Source of the DNA: JAGTVG01 sp965365275
GTDB taxonomy: Bacteria; Bacteroidota; Bacteroidia; Cytophagales; Cyclobacteriaceae
Assembly (NCBI GenBank): GCA_965365275.1
Contig: CBDUBA010000008.1
Location: 1 to 64,000, forward strand
Length of the DNA: 64,000 bases
Reading direction: 5' to 3'
A model generated the notes under the pieces. That model saw only the letters and a list, made by a program, of their open reading frames with translations, was not told the DNA's origin and ran no database searches. Positions 26,210 to 37,600 of the stretch are shown in pieces. Made by a program: the position numbers and the translations under genes. Within the stretch, counting starts at the first letter, position 1. Each line of letters starts with the position of its first letter.

Positions 26210-27442
26210 ATGAAAATAAATGATCTTCGGTTCATTTTAATGACCATTATCATATTTACCCTGTGCAGTTCCCAGGTGTTTTCGCAATCAAATTATACAA
26301 ATAGATCACTTGACTGGAAATACGATTTAAACAGTGAATATGCTATCAGTTACAGGATTGCAAAGGATGATTCTGTCTTTCATATCTACTTTTCTCTAAA
26401 TATCCCGGACGGTATTGATTTTGAAGAGAATGTAGGTCTAAATTATGAGATCAAGGCTTCACTGGACGCGGAGGAGATCCTGTTCACGCGTACTGTAAAT
26501 TACCCGGTACATGGAATTGGTCGGGATACTGAATCAACTTATTTCCATATCCGTATTCCGGATGCGAATAACTATAATGTGTTTTTCCTGAATGTAACCA
26601 ATAAAGTTTCCAGGAAAGAATATACCTATGATATTCAGCTGATATCAAAAACGAAGTTCCCTCCACCGAATTTTATGATTTTCAACAATACCAGCTTACT
26701 TCCTGTGTGCAAGAATTATGTAACTCTGCCTGAGACTTTATCAATACAAAGCTTTAATGATAAAGATAAAGAGTTTTTCATTTATTACTATAAAACTGAC
26801 TTTGAAGTAGCTGATCCCCCTATGTACAGGATCAAGAAAACCGTCAGCAAGTCAATGGATATCTCATCTCTTACAGTTGTCGGGAAAAATGAACCTATTA
26901 CATTGGAAGATGAAGGATTATATTATATTCAATCAGACACCTCATCCCTATCGGGCATCGGGATCCGGGTGGTGGGTGAATTTTATCCGAAAATGACCTC
27001 CATTAAAGAGCTCAGTGAGCCGTTGATTTATCTGAGCACGAAAGATGAAATTGATGAGTTAATGAGTGAAAAGGATGTAAGGGCTGCTTTTGAGAATTTC
27101 TGGCTGGATCTGGCAAAATCAGAATCTGTTGCCAGGATGATCATCAAAAGGTATTATGATCGTATTGAGGAAGCTAATTTACGGTTCACCAATTATAAGG
27201 AAGGGTGGAAGACTGATATGGGCATGATCTTTACTATTGTAGGCCCGCCAGATGAAGTTTATCTGACTGAAGAGAAAGAATCATGGTATTACAAGAATCC
27301 GGGAAAAAATCAAATCGTTGTTTTTAATTTCCTGAAAATCAGGAATATTTTCTCTGATCAACATTATACCCTTATTCGGGATAACCAGTACAAGTCATTC
27401 TGGTTTAAAAGTATTGATAAGTGGAGAAAAGGAGTTAACTAG
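26210..27442 (+). CDS. GWxTD-domain exported protein
   Basis: A 410-residue protein from the ATG at 26210; a GTG at 26189 would add seven residues before the signal peptide. Residues 1-26 form a cleavable signal peptide ending VFSQ. The middle is beta-rich. The C-terminal part (about 300-400) carries the GWxTD motif as GWKTD, followed by GMIFTIVGPPDEVY and ESWYY, which define the GWxTD domain seen mainly in Bacteroidota and Acidobacteriota. The molecular role of the domain is not established. rlmB follows 10 bp later on the same strand, so the two are likely co-transcribed. Confidence 0.87.
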   Translation: MKINDLRFILMTIIIFTLCSSQVFSQSNYTNRSLDWKYDLNSEYAISYRIAKDDSVFHIYFSLNIPDGIDFEENVGLNYEIKASLDAEEILFTRTVNYPVHGIGRDTESTYFHIRIPDANNYNVFFLNVTNKVSRKEYTYDIQLISKTKFPPPNFMIFNNTSLLPVCKNYVTLPETLSIQSFNDKDKEFFIYYYKTDFEVADPPMYRIKKTVSKSMDISSLTVVGKNEPITLEDEGLYYIQSDTSSLSGIGIRVVGEFYPKMTSIKELSEPLIYLSTKDEIDELMSEKDVRAAFENFWLDLAKSESVARMIIKRYYDRIEEANLRFTNYKEGWKTDMGMIFTIVGPPDEVYLTEEKESWYYKNPGKNQIVVFNFLKIRNIFSDQHYTLIRDNQYKSFWFKSIDKWRKGVN

Positions 27443-27452
27443 TTTTTCATAG

Positions 27453-28193
27453 ATGAAAACTGATCGTGAATTTGTATTTGGCATTCATTCTGTTCATGAA
27501 GCCGTTGAATCCGGGTCGGAAATAGACAGAATACTTGTAAGAAAGGATTATTCAAATACCCAGATCAAAGACATACTGAACAATGGTTACAGACTGAATA
27601 TTCCCATCCAGAAAGTCCCCAAGGAAAAACTTAATGCTGTTACAGGGAAAAACCATCAGGGCATCATTGCCTTTCTATCAGCCATAAAATATGCATCACT
27701 CGATCATGTTATTACAGATGCATATGGCCAGGGAACGGACCCTCTTCTATTGATCCTGGATCATATAACAGATGTTCATAACCTGGGTGCAATTGCCAGA
27801 ACTGCTGAAGGACTGGGATTTAACGCGATCATATTGCCCTCCAAGGGAAGTGCCAGATTGAATAGCGAAGCGGTAAAAATTTCAGCGGGAGCATTAATGC
27901 ATCTGCCAGTGTGCAGAGTCAAGAGTTTATTAAGTACCATTGACTACCTGAAAAATAATGGTATTCGTATTATAGCCTGTACTGAAAAAGCGGATGATTC
28001 AATTTATTCAAGTGATATGAATGGTCCTGCCTGCCTGGTGCTCGGATCGGAATTTGATGGGATCAGCCGGGACATCCTGAATAAAGCAGACATTAAGGTC
28101 AATATTCCAATGCATGGCAAGGTTTCCTCATTTAATGTCTCTGTAAGTATGGCAATCGTAGGGTCAGAATTGATCAGGCAAAGGTTAGGTTAG
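27453..28193 (+). CDS. rlmB: 23S rRNA 2'-O-methyltransferase RlmB (TrmH/SpoU family)
   Basis: A 246-residue SPOUT methyltransferase. An N-terminal L30e-like substrate-binding domain (about 1-75, starting FVFGIHSVHEAV) is followed by the knotted SAM domain with the three SpoU motifs: HNLGAIARTAEG (about 109-120), LVLGSEFDGIS (about 192-202) and IPMHGKVSSFNVSVS (about 216-230). RlmB methylates G2251 (E. coli numbering) in the peptidyl-transferase loop. The N-terminal domain separates RlmB from plain TrmH. Exact target choice within the family cannot be proven from sequence. It overlaps the 3' end of the converging manC by 4 bases. Confidence 0.9.
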   Translation: MKTDREFVFGIHSVHEAVESGSEIDRILVRKDYSNTQIKDILNNGYRLNIPIQKVPKEKLNAVTGKNHQGIIAFLSAIKYASLDHVITDAYGQGTDPLLLILDHITDVHNLGAIARTAEGLGFNAIILPSKGSARLNSEAVKISAGALMHLPVCRVKSLLSTIDYLKNNGIRIIACTEKADDSIYSSDMNGPACLVLGSEFDGISRDILNKADIKVNIPMHGKVSSFNVSVSMAIVGSELIRQRLG

Positions 28194-29266
28194 ATATATT
28201 TATCCCCTTTTTTCTTTTTTACATCCTTTATAATCTTTCTCATTTCGCTTTCGATATCTTTCTTACAAATCAAAAGAACATCCCCAGTGTCTGCAACGAG
28301 ATAATCCTCAAGGCCCTGAACGACCATCAATTTTTTTTCATCCCCTAAGAAAAGGCTATCCTGTGTATCATACAGCATTACATTTGCTTCGACAACATTA
28401 TTGTTACTATCCTTTTTCTTGATATCATGCAACGAACCCCATGAGCCAAGGTCAGACCAACCGAAATCGCCCAGTATTACATAAACATTGTCAGCTTTCT
28501 CCATCACACCGTAATCTATGGATATAATCTTAAAATGCGAATATGCCCGTTGAATCGCTTTCTTTTCCTTAGGTGTATAATAGGAATCAGAAATTGATTC
28601 GAAGGATTCGGATATATCAGGGAGATATTCATGGAAGGCTTTGTTAATGGAAGAAACATTCCAGATGAATATTCCCGCATTCCATACAAACTCACCGCTT
28701 TCGAGAAATTTTTGAGCCAGGTCCAGCTGGGGTTTTTCCGTAAAGGTTTTGACTTTCTTAAATTCACTACCGTTGTCAATATGATACTGTATATATCCAT
28801 ATCCGGTTTCCGGCCGGTTTGGATGGATCCCAAGTGTAATCAGTATATCGTTTTCGAATGCGTATTTCAAACTCTTATTAATGGCTTTTATAAAAATCTT
28901 TTCCTTCATTATGGCATGATCAGAAGGGGTAACCACCATGGTTGCTTTTGGATCTTTTTTTGCAATCTTGTAGCTGGCGTAAGCAATACAGGGGGCTGTG
29001 TTCTTCCTTGCCGGCTCAAGCAGTATCTGGTCATCGGTCATGTCAGGTAACTGGGTCTTCACCAGTTTATAATAATCCTGACTTGTAACTACATATATAT
29101 TCTTAGCCGGGCATATGTGAAGGAAACGTTCATATGTAAGTTGAAGAAGAGATGATCCGGTTCCCAAAACATCAATAAACTGCTTTGGGTGATCATTGCG
29201 GCTATATGGCCAGAACCTGGAGCCAACACCCCCTGCCATGATTACCACATAATAATGTTTGTTCAT
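28190..29266 (-). CDS. manC: mannose-1-phosphate guanylyltransferase
   Basis: A 358-residue nucleotidyltransferase forming GDP-mannose from GTP and mannose 1-phosphate, the precursor for polysaccharides and GDP-fucose. The signature GGVGSRFWP is at 12-20 and PKQ at 27-29, with TPSDH and FTEKP blocks further on. It is the short form without the C-terminal phosphomannose-isomerase domain of type II bifunctional enzymes (about 470 residues), as is usual in Bacteroidota. A TATCTTTG −7 element lies 57 bp upstream. The gene diverges from recQ. Confidence 0.93.
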   Translation of the reverse strand: MNKHYYVVIMAGGVGSRFWPYSRNDHPKQFIDVLGTGSSLLQLTYERFLHICPAKNIYVVTSQDYYKLVKTQLPDMTDDQILLEPARKNTAPCIAYASYKIAKKDPKATMVVTPSDHAIMKEKIFIKAINKSLKYAFENDILITLGIHPNRPETGYGYIQYHIDNGSEFKKVKTFTEKPQLDLAQKFLESGEFVWNAGIFIWNVSSINKAFHEYLPDISESFESISDSYYTPKEKKAIQRAYSHFKIISIDYGVMEKADNVYVILGDFGWSDLGSWGSLHDIKKKDSNNNVVEANVMLYDTQDSLFLGDEKKLMVVQGLEDYLVADTGDVLLICKKDIESEMRKIIKDVKKKKGDKYI

Positions 29267-29323
29267 TTAAAATTATTTACGGAATGGAGTTCCTGATTGA
29301 TATAATTTCTTATTCCAATATAA

Positions 29324-29331
29324 CAAAGATA
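29324..29331 (-). promoter_or_regulatory. candidate −7 element for manC
   Basis: TATCTTTG on the minus strand fits TAnnTTTG and lies 57 bases upstream of the manC start (29266). It is back-to-back with the recQ −7 element at 29353-29360, only 21 bases away, so the two promoters share upstream DNA. No clear −33 TTG. Confidence 0.4.
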
Positions 29332-29352
29332 TTATTTATGACCTAATATTAT

Positions 29353-29360
29353 TATTTTTG
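29353..29360 (+). promoter_or_regulatory. candidate −7 element for recQ
   Basis: TATTTTTG fits TAnnTTTG and would give a leader of about 130 bases before the recQ TTG start at 29499. No clear −33 TTG; T-rich surroundings make a chance match easier. Confidence 0.3.
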
Positions 29361-29498
29361 TATGAGATTCTGCCAGTCCGTAGTCAATTTCCATATCTTC
29401 TTACTATTAATTTAATTTTAACATGATTAAATTTATAAATGGTATATTAACACTTAGTAATTGTTACGGTCTGATCAAATAGAAAATAACCAGGTGAA

Positions 29499-31679
<2,181 letters not shown>

Positions 31680-31700
31680 GTTTTTTAAACCTTTTTATTT

Positions 31701-32990
31701 ATGAATATAGCAGTTATTGGTTCCGGTGGAAGAGAACATACCCTTGCATGGAAAATAAGCCAAAGTCCACTTTGCAATCAATTGTATTTGTTACCAGGAA
31801 ATGCAGGAACAGCCAGCTTTGCTCAGAATGTTAGCATATCAACATCAGATTTTGATGAGGTGGGTCAATTTATGCTGGATAAAAATATCGATCTGGTTGT
31901 TGTTGGACCCGAAGCTCCTTTGGTCGAAGGGATCCGGGATCATTTCCAAACCAATCCTGAACTCAGTCAAATACAATTTGTAGGGCCTGGCATGCAAGGT
32001 GCAACGTTGGAAGGGAGTAAGGATTTCGCAAAAAAGTTCATGCAAAAATTCAATATTCCCACTGCCGGATTTAAAACCTTTACTGTTGAAAATCTTTCTG
32101 CGGCCATTGAATACATTCAGTCGAAGGAACCACCGATAGTTTTAAAAGCTGATGGATTGGCTGCCGGCAAGGGTGTCTTGATCTGCAAATCCAGGGATGA
32201 GGCAATATCTTCAATTGAAAGCATGCTCGTGAATAATATGTTCGGGAAGGCCAGTGAAAAAGTAGTCATAGAGGATTTCCTGGATGGGATAGAGGTATCT
32301 GTGTTCATATTAACTGATGGAAATGACTACGTTCTTTTCCCGGAAGCAAAAGACTATAAGCGAATTGGAGATAATGACGAGGGGCCCAATACCGGGGGAA
32401 TGGGCTCAGTATCTCCGGTTAATTTTGCGGACAAAGTTTTCATGGATAAAGTTGAAGAAAGAATTATCAAACCTACTGTAAAAGGATTAAAGGAAGAGGG
32501 TATTGACTATAAAGGATTTATATTCCTTGGTTTGATTAATATTAAGGGTGATCCATTTGTCATTGAATATAATGTCAGAATGGGCGATCCGGAATCACAG
32601 GTAGTAATACCAAGGATAGAAAACGATTTTGTCAGTTTATTATCTGCTACTGCCCGGGGCACGTTGGCTGAAGAGAAGGTTACATTCACCCGGGATACTG
32701 CTGTAACTGTAGTTATGGCCTCCGCTGGGTATCCAGGTAGTTACGAAAAGGGGAAGCTGATGACTGGATTTGAAGATGTTAATAATGCGCTGGTTTTTCA
32801 TGCCGGTACCAAACTTAATGATGAAGGTGGTATAGTCACTAACGGAGGACGGGTTCTTGCTGTAACTGGGAAAGGATCGAATCTCAGGGAAGCCATAAAA
32901 ACTGCTTATGAAAATGTAAATAAGATCTCATGGGAGGGCGCCCAATTCAGAAATGATATTGGGGCAGATCTATTGAAACTGGAAAAGTGA
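31701..32990 (+). CDS. purD: phosphoribosylamine-glycine ligase PurD
   Basis: A 429-residue ATP-grasp enzyme making glycinamide ribonucleotide in purine synthesis. The N-terminal domain begins MNIAVIGSGGREHTLAW. The ATP-grasp core has VLKADGLAAGKGV (about 148-160), GGMGSVSPV (about 232-240) and the family signature RMGDPESQ (about 293-300). The length is typical (about 425). It is the second gene of the recQ-purD-ricT-gldH run. The pairing with DNA and gliding genes looks like housekeeping clustering without a pathway link. Confidence 0.97.
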   Translation: MNIAVIGSGGREHTLAWKISQSPLCNQLYLLPGNAGTASFAQNVSISTSDFDEVGQFMLDKNIDLVVVGPEAPLVEGIRDHFQTNPELSQIQFVGPGMQGATLEGSKDFAKKFMQKFNIPTAGFKTFTVENLSAAIEYIQSKEPPIVLKADGLAAGKGVLICKSRDEAISSIESMLVNNMFGKASEKVVIEDFLDGIEVSVFILTDGNDYVLFPEAKDYKRIGDNDEGPNTGGMGSVSPVNFADKVFMDKVEERIIKPTVKGLKEEGIDYKGFIFLGLINIKGDPFVIEYNVRMGDPESQVVIPRIENDFVSLLSATARGTLAEEKVTFTRDTAVTVVMASAGYPGSYEKGKLMTGFEDVNNALVFHAGTKLNDEGGIVTNGGRVLAVTGKGSNLREAIKTAYENVNKISWEGAQFRNDIGADLLKLEK

Positions 32991-33048
32991 TTATTTTTAA
33001 GTAAATTTCACCAGCTGAATGTTTTTTAAGAAATTAAACTAGATTGGA

Positions 33049-34197
33049 ATGTCGGGATGTACAACATGCATAGTGCCTTCAGAAAATAATAAGATACCCG
33101 GATGCAGGAATAAAGGAGGATGCCTGACTGATGGTTGTGATAAACTCAGTGTAACCGATTGGCTTTCTGATATGGAATTGCCGACAGGTGAAACTTTTAA
33201 TATAATAGAGGTCAGATTTAAATCAGGACGTAAAGAGTTTTTTACGAATAATGAACTATCCCTTGTAACAGGTGATCCAGTTGTTGTTGATGTTCCGAAC
33301 GGACATCATATAGGATATGTTTCAATGATGGGTGAACTGGTTAAATTCCAGATGAAGAAAAAGAATGTTGAAGAAGATGAGAATATCAGGAAAATATACC
33401 GGAAGGCAACGACCCGTGATATGGAAAAATTTGAAGAAGTTCGCGGTCGTGAATTAAAAACTCTTCAACGAACAAGGGAGATCATAGAAGAGAAGGGTCT
33501 TGAAATGAAATTAACTGATGTAGAATATCAGGCTGATAATACAAAAGCAACCTTTTACTATTCCGCAGATGAACGGGTTGATTTTCGTGAATTGATCAAA
33601 CTGCTGGCATCTGAATTTAAGATAAGAATAGAAATGAGACAGATCAGCCTGCGGCAGGAGGCTGGTCGCCTGGGCGGTATTGGTTCATGTGGGAGAGAAT
33701 TGTGTTGTTCTACCTGGCTGACTGATTTTAAAAGTGTCTCAACTACTTCTGCGAGATATCAGAACCTCTCCCTCAATCCAAGTAAGTTATCAGGTCAATG
33801 TGGAAGGCTGAAATGTTGCCTGAATTACGAGCTCGATACCTATATGGAGGCTCTTGTGGATATTCCCGAAATAGAGGCCCCCTTAGTCACTGAAAAAGGT
33901 GAGGCCTTCCTGCAAAAAACAGATATCTTCAAAAAGATCATGTGGTTTGGTTATAAAAATGAGAATACCTGGATTGCAGTCGGTGCTACTCGGGTGTCTG
34001 AGGTAATGGAGCTCAATAAAAAAGGCAAAAAACCAGCTACACTTCTTGAAAATGAAGAGGCGGATATAGAAGATACCACAATGGCATTAAACTCAGATCT
34101 TGAGGAACTTGATAGAAAATTCAAGAAAAAAACAAAACGTAAAAAACGTAAAAAGAAAAGATTTAAGCCAAGAAGAAAAAATCCAGGCAATGAATAG
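33049..34197 (+). CDS. PSP1/RicT-like protein with cysteine clusters
   Basis: A 382-residue PSP1-domain protein. It begins with a Cys-rich segment (Cys4, 7, 19, 25, 30), then the PSP1 fold, which contains the two hallmark motifs CGRELCC and CGRLKCC about 45 residues apart. In the B. subtilis homologue RicT (YaaT) these cysteines help hold an iron-sulfur cluster in a complex that affects RNase Y activity. The extra N-terminal cysteines and a very basic tail (KKRKKKRFKPRR) are typical of Bacteroidota homologues and suggest nucleic-acid contact, an inference. It overlaps gldH by 8 bases. Its role in Bacteroidota is not established. Confidence 0.87.
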   Translation: MSGCTTCIVPSENNKIPGCRNKGGCLTDGCDKLSVTDWLSDMELPTGETFNIIEVRFKSGRKEFFTNNELSLVTGDPVVVDVPNGHHIGYVSMMGELVKFQMKKKNVEEDENIRKIYRKATTRDMEKFEEVRGRELKTLQRTREIIEEKGLEMKLTDVEYQADNTKATFYYSADERVDFRELIKLLASEFKIRIEMRQISLRQEAGRLGGIGSCGRELCCSTWLTDFKSVSTTSARYQNLSLNPSKLSGQCGRLKCCLNYELDTYMEALVDIPEIEAPLVTEKGEAFLQKTDIFKKIMWFGYKNENTWIAVGATRVSEVMELNKKGKKPATLLENEEADIEDTTMALNSDLEELDRKFKKKTKRKKRKKKRFKPRRKNPGNE

Positions 34198-34666
34198 GAT
34201 AACTTTCTTTTTAGTATTTGTGATTTTTATAGCATTCGGCTGTAACAGGAACCGGATCTTTGAAAAAAATGTAAAATTCTCGGACAGGATATGGAATAAG
34301 GATTCAGCAGCCGTTTTTGATTTTGAGATCACCGATATTAACTCTGATTATAAATTCTATTTTAATCTGAGAAACACAATACTGTACCCTTACCAGAACA
34401 TATATTTATCTTATTCTCTTGAAGATACACTGGGTAATGTATATGATTCAGATTTAACCAATATAAACCTTTTTAATAGTAAAACCGGCCAACCCTATGG
34501 TGATGGCATGGGGGATATATTCGATCATCAATACCTCGTAATCGAAGACTACCAATTCAATAATCCTGGATTGTATCAATTCAGGATAAAACAGTACATG
34601 AGAATGGATTCTCTTCCTGAAATTATGTCGGTTGGATTACGCGTTGAAAAGTCTTTAAGTCAATAA
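34190..34666 (+). CDS. gldH: gliding motility lipoprotein GldH
   Basis: A 158-residue lipoprotein from the ATG at 34190. The frame is open upstream, but that part only shadows the basic tail of the preceding gene. The signal peptide runs MNRITFFLVFVIFIAFGC, with lipobox AFGC and Cys18. The mature part has the GldH pattern, including FDFEITD, YYxL-type strands (KFYFNLRNT, IYLSYSL) and YQFRIKQYMRMD near the end. GldH is needed for gliding in Flavobacterium johnsoniae but is also conserved in non-gliding Bacteroidota. The start overlaps the preceding gene by 8 bases, so translation is probably coupled. It converges on the DUF4011 helicase with 4 bp between stops. Confidence 0.87.
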   Translation: MNRITFFLVFVIFIAFGCNRNRIFEKNVKFSDRIWNKDSAAVFDFEITDINSDYKFYFNLRNTILYPYQNIYLSYSLEDTLGNVYDSDLTNINLFNSKTGQPYGDGMGDIFDHQYLVIEDYQFNNPGLYQFRIKQYMRMDSLPEIMSVGLRVEKSLSQ

Positions 34667-34670
34667 GTTG

Positions 34671-37600
34671 TTACTCCATCAGGTTATTGCTGAACCTGAC
34701 CAAACGTTCGACTACTTCCTCTTTATCCTGCCATAATTCACGGCTGAACACACCCCTGAATTTCCAGTTTTTTGATGACAAAGTGAATGGATTATAAACA
34801 TGTGTTTCTTTTGCAGATACACTTTGATAGTAAAGGTCGTCGTCTGTCAGGATAAGGCCGTAGTAAGTTTTGCCATCATATAGTGTAAGATCAGAAAAAG
34901 GCAATTCCTCAGAGATATTCAATCTAAAATTAGGGTCTGTCCTTAAAGCTTGAGACAATTTGTTTTTCAGATACCAGTCTGCATTGGCATTGATGGCCGG
35001 CCTGATCTCGGGTTTATATTTCTTACTTGATACATTGTAGGCATATTCAAGATACTTTCGAAGCAATTTTGGCCCTTCATTCTTTAAATGTTCGGTAGCC
35101 ATTTCCTGCGGGTAGAAACTGGTGATCACATAGACTTTTTCTTTTGCCCTGGTTATGGCTACATTAAGGCGGTTTTCACCGCTTATTATATTCAGGCTTC
35201 CAAACTGCATGTTCAACTTCCCATTTTTATCAGGCCCATGTGTTAATGAAAATATGATAATATCTCGCTCATCACCCTGGACATTTTCTATATTTTTCAC
35301 AAAAAGATTTTCAGGCATGAATATTCCCTTTTCAACTGATTTTTCTTCTATCAGATCTTGAATAATATCCTGTTGGCGGGCATTGAAAGTAACAACGCCA
35401 ATATCTTTTCCCGGATATTCTTCGGACACTTTGTAGACGAGTTCAGATACATGTTGCGCTTCGATCAGGTTATAATTGTCCTCCCATATTCCTTCTAGCT
35501 TTATAAACTCTATAGCCGGTTTGTTCCTGTTCAGAATCTTGCGGTCGGGAAGCATCATTAAGTTACCCTCATAAAAATGCTTATTGGAAAAATCAATAAG
35601 GTCCAGCGATTGGGAGCGGTAATGCCCTTTAAGATGTACCTGCATCAGATATTTGTCAGTCAGGTCAAGTAAGGAATCAACTTCAAGGTCAGGATGATCT
35701 TCTTCATCCTCATCCCATCTTGTTTTATACAGATCGAAGGGACTAAGTTGTTTAGCATCACCGGCAATAACAAGCTGTCTGCCACGATACATTGCCGGAA
35801 GGCCCCTTTCGGAAAAACATTGGGATGCTTCATCAAATATCACAAGGTCAAATAATTTTTCCATAGGGAATATGGCTGATGCAGATTCCGGTGAAGTAAG
35901 CCAACAAGGTATCAGGTTGAATAATTCTCTTGAAAAGTGGGAGATTAATCTTCTTATAGGCCAGATCTTACGTTTCTTTGTTACCTGGTGAATCAGATCC
36001 CTGTAAGTGATCATATTATTAAGCCGGTTATAGGTCACATCGGCATAAGTCCTTTCTCTTGACCGCATCAAAACAATCTCTTTGCTGATCTTCAGTTTTT
36101 CCTTTACTGCATTTTGCAACATTTTGACTTGCGGATCAAATTTTAGAGAGGATACGGATCTCAAAATCGGATATTTCATTTCAATATGCTCGATCCATGC
36201 CAATTTAAGGCTATTCACGAATATGTCCAGCAGCTCATCCTCAGAATAATCATCTATGATTTCTTCCATTCTAGAGATAATGGATAATTCATAATCAAGA
36301 AAATCATCTTTCAACCGGTCAAAATCACACAGACTTTCAAAATCCCGATTCAAAACCTGGATCAATCTTCCCGGATCATACTTGCTGGATAAAATTTCCT
36401 GTATCTTGGTAGGCTGAAGATACAACTCCCATTCCAGCCATTTTGCGGGAATGCCTTTAATAATATCCAGCAGTTTGTATACCTCATTCTTTAATTCCTC
36501 ATAGGACAGGTGGTTAACACTAAAATAATCAGAAAAACTCCTTACGCTTATAAATATATCTTTGGCAGATATCGCATCATGTGTTTTTCTGAACCATTCT
36601 TCTATCTGCCCCTTATCTGGTTCCTCAGGCACTTCTTTCAACCACTTATTCCCTCTTAATTTCGTAAGGTTATGTTCCAGGTTCAAACGGTTATCCAGTT
36701 TTTCAGTAAGTAACTTAAGATCTCTTCGACGCCTGGATAGCTTGTTATTATTCAAAGCCTTTTGAATCATGGGCCTGTCATGGGAAAGGAGAATCCATTG
36801 TATCCACTTAAATATATTTCGGCGGGCTTTGAACATATTGTGAAGTGCTGATTGAAATTTTCCGAGTACACTAACGGGTAAGCTTTTCTCCACTCCTGCG
36901 CCTTCCCAACATATTTTCACATTTTTTTCAACGTTTTTCAAGTACAGATTATCAGCTAACTTTGGTCCCGTTCTGTTTATGTGAACAAAGTATTCATAGG
37001 TCTTCTTATCCTGAAGCAATTCGAACATCTGTTCAATTTCCTGGCTCTTTCTACTAATGGCATCCCCTTCAGCAAGGGAGATGTCCGTTTTAACAACTTC
37101 CTTGACCTTATTTTCTATCTCTGATTGATATCGCGGTATGTCATCGATGATCTCAAGTATTTTTTTGAGATCAGAAACCTTATAATCTTTATAGTTTTTA
37201 CGTACACGCCACGGGTAACCGTCTTTTAAAAATCGCTTGGCGTAAATGACATAAAACCTAAGTTTACCCAGGAATTCGTCAATTTCAGGAATTTTGAAAA
37301 AGTTATATTCCTGTTTCAGGTTTATTATTGGTTTTGATAAATCAGAGGTCAGGTACAGTTCTTTAATCGATGTGCCACTCTCCGATTCATCAAACAGGGC
37401 ATGTTTCAATTCGTCAAGCTCTTCCGACAGGGTATCGATTTGCCGGCTGGACTGCAGGTACTTTCTCTCAAGCTGTATTGAATCCAAGGAGTTATTCTTT
37501 AACTTATACTCATAGAGCTTTTCGATCTGGGTATGGATCTGCTTGTAAATATCCTTTCTGTCATTTTTAAAATCATGTACAAGGGCGGCGAAATCAGCCA

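Noticed and set aside
34100..34189. N-terminal extension of gldH
   Set aside because: The extra 30 codons read through the basic tail of the preceding gene in another phase; the signal peptide begins at 34190.
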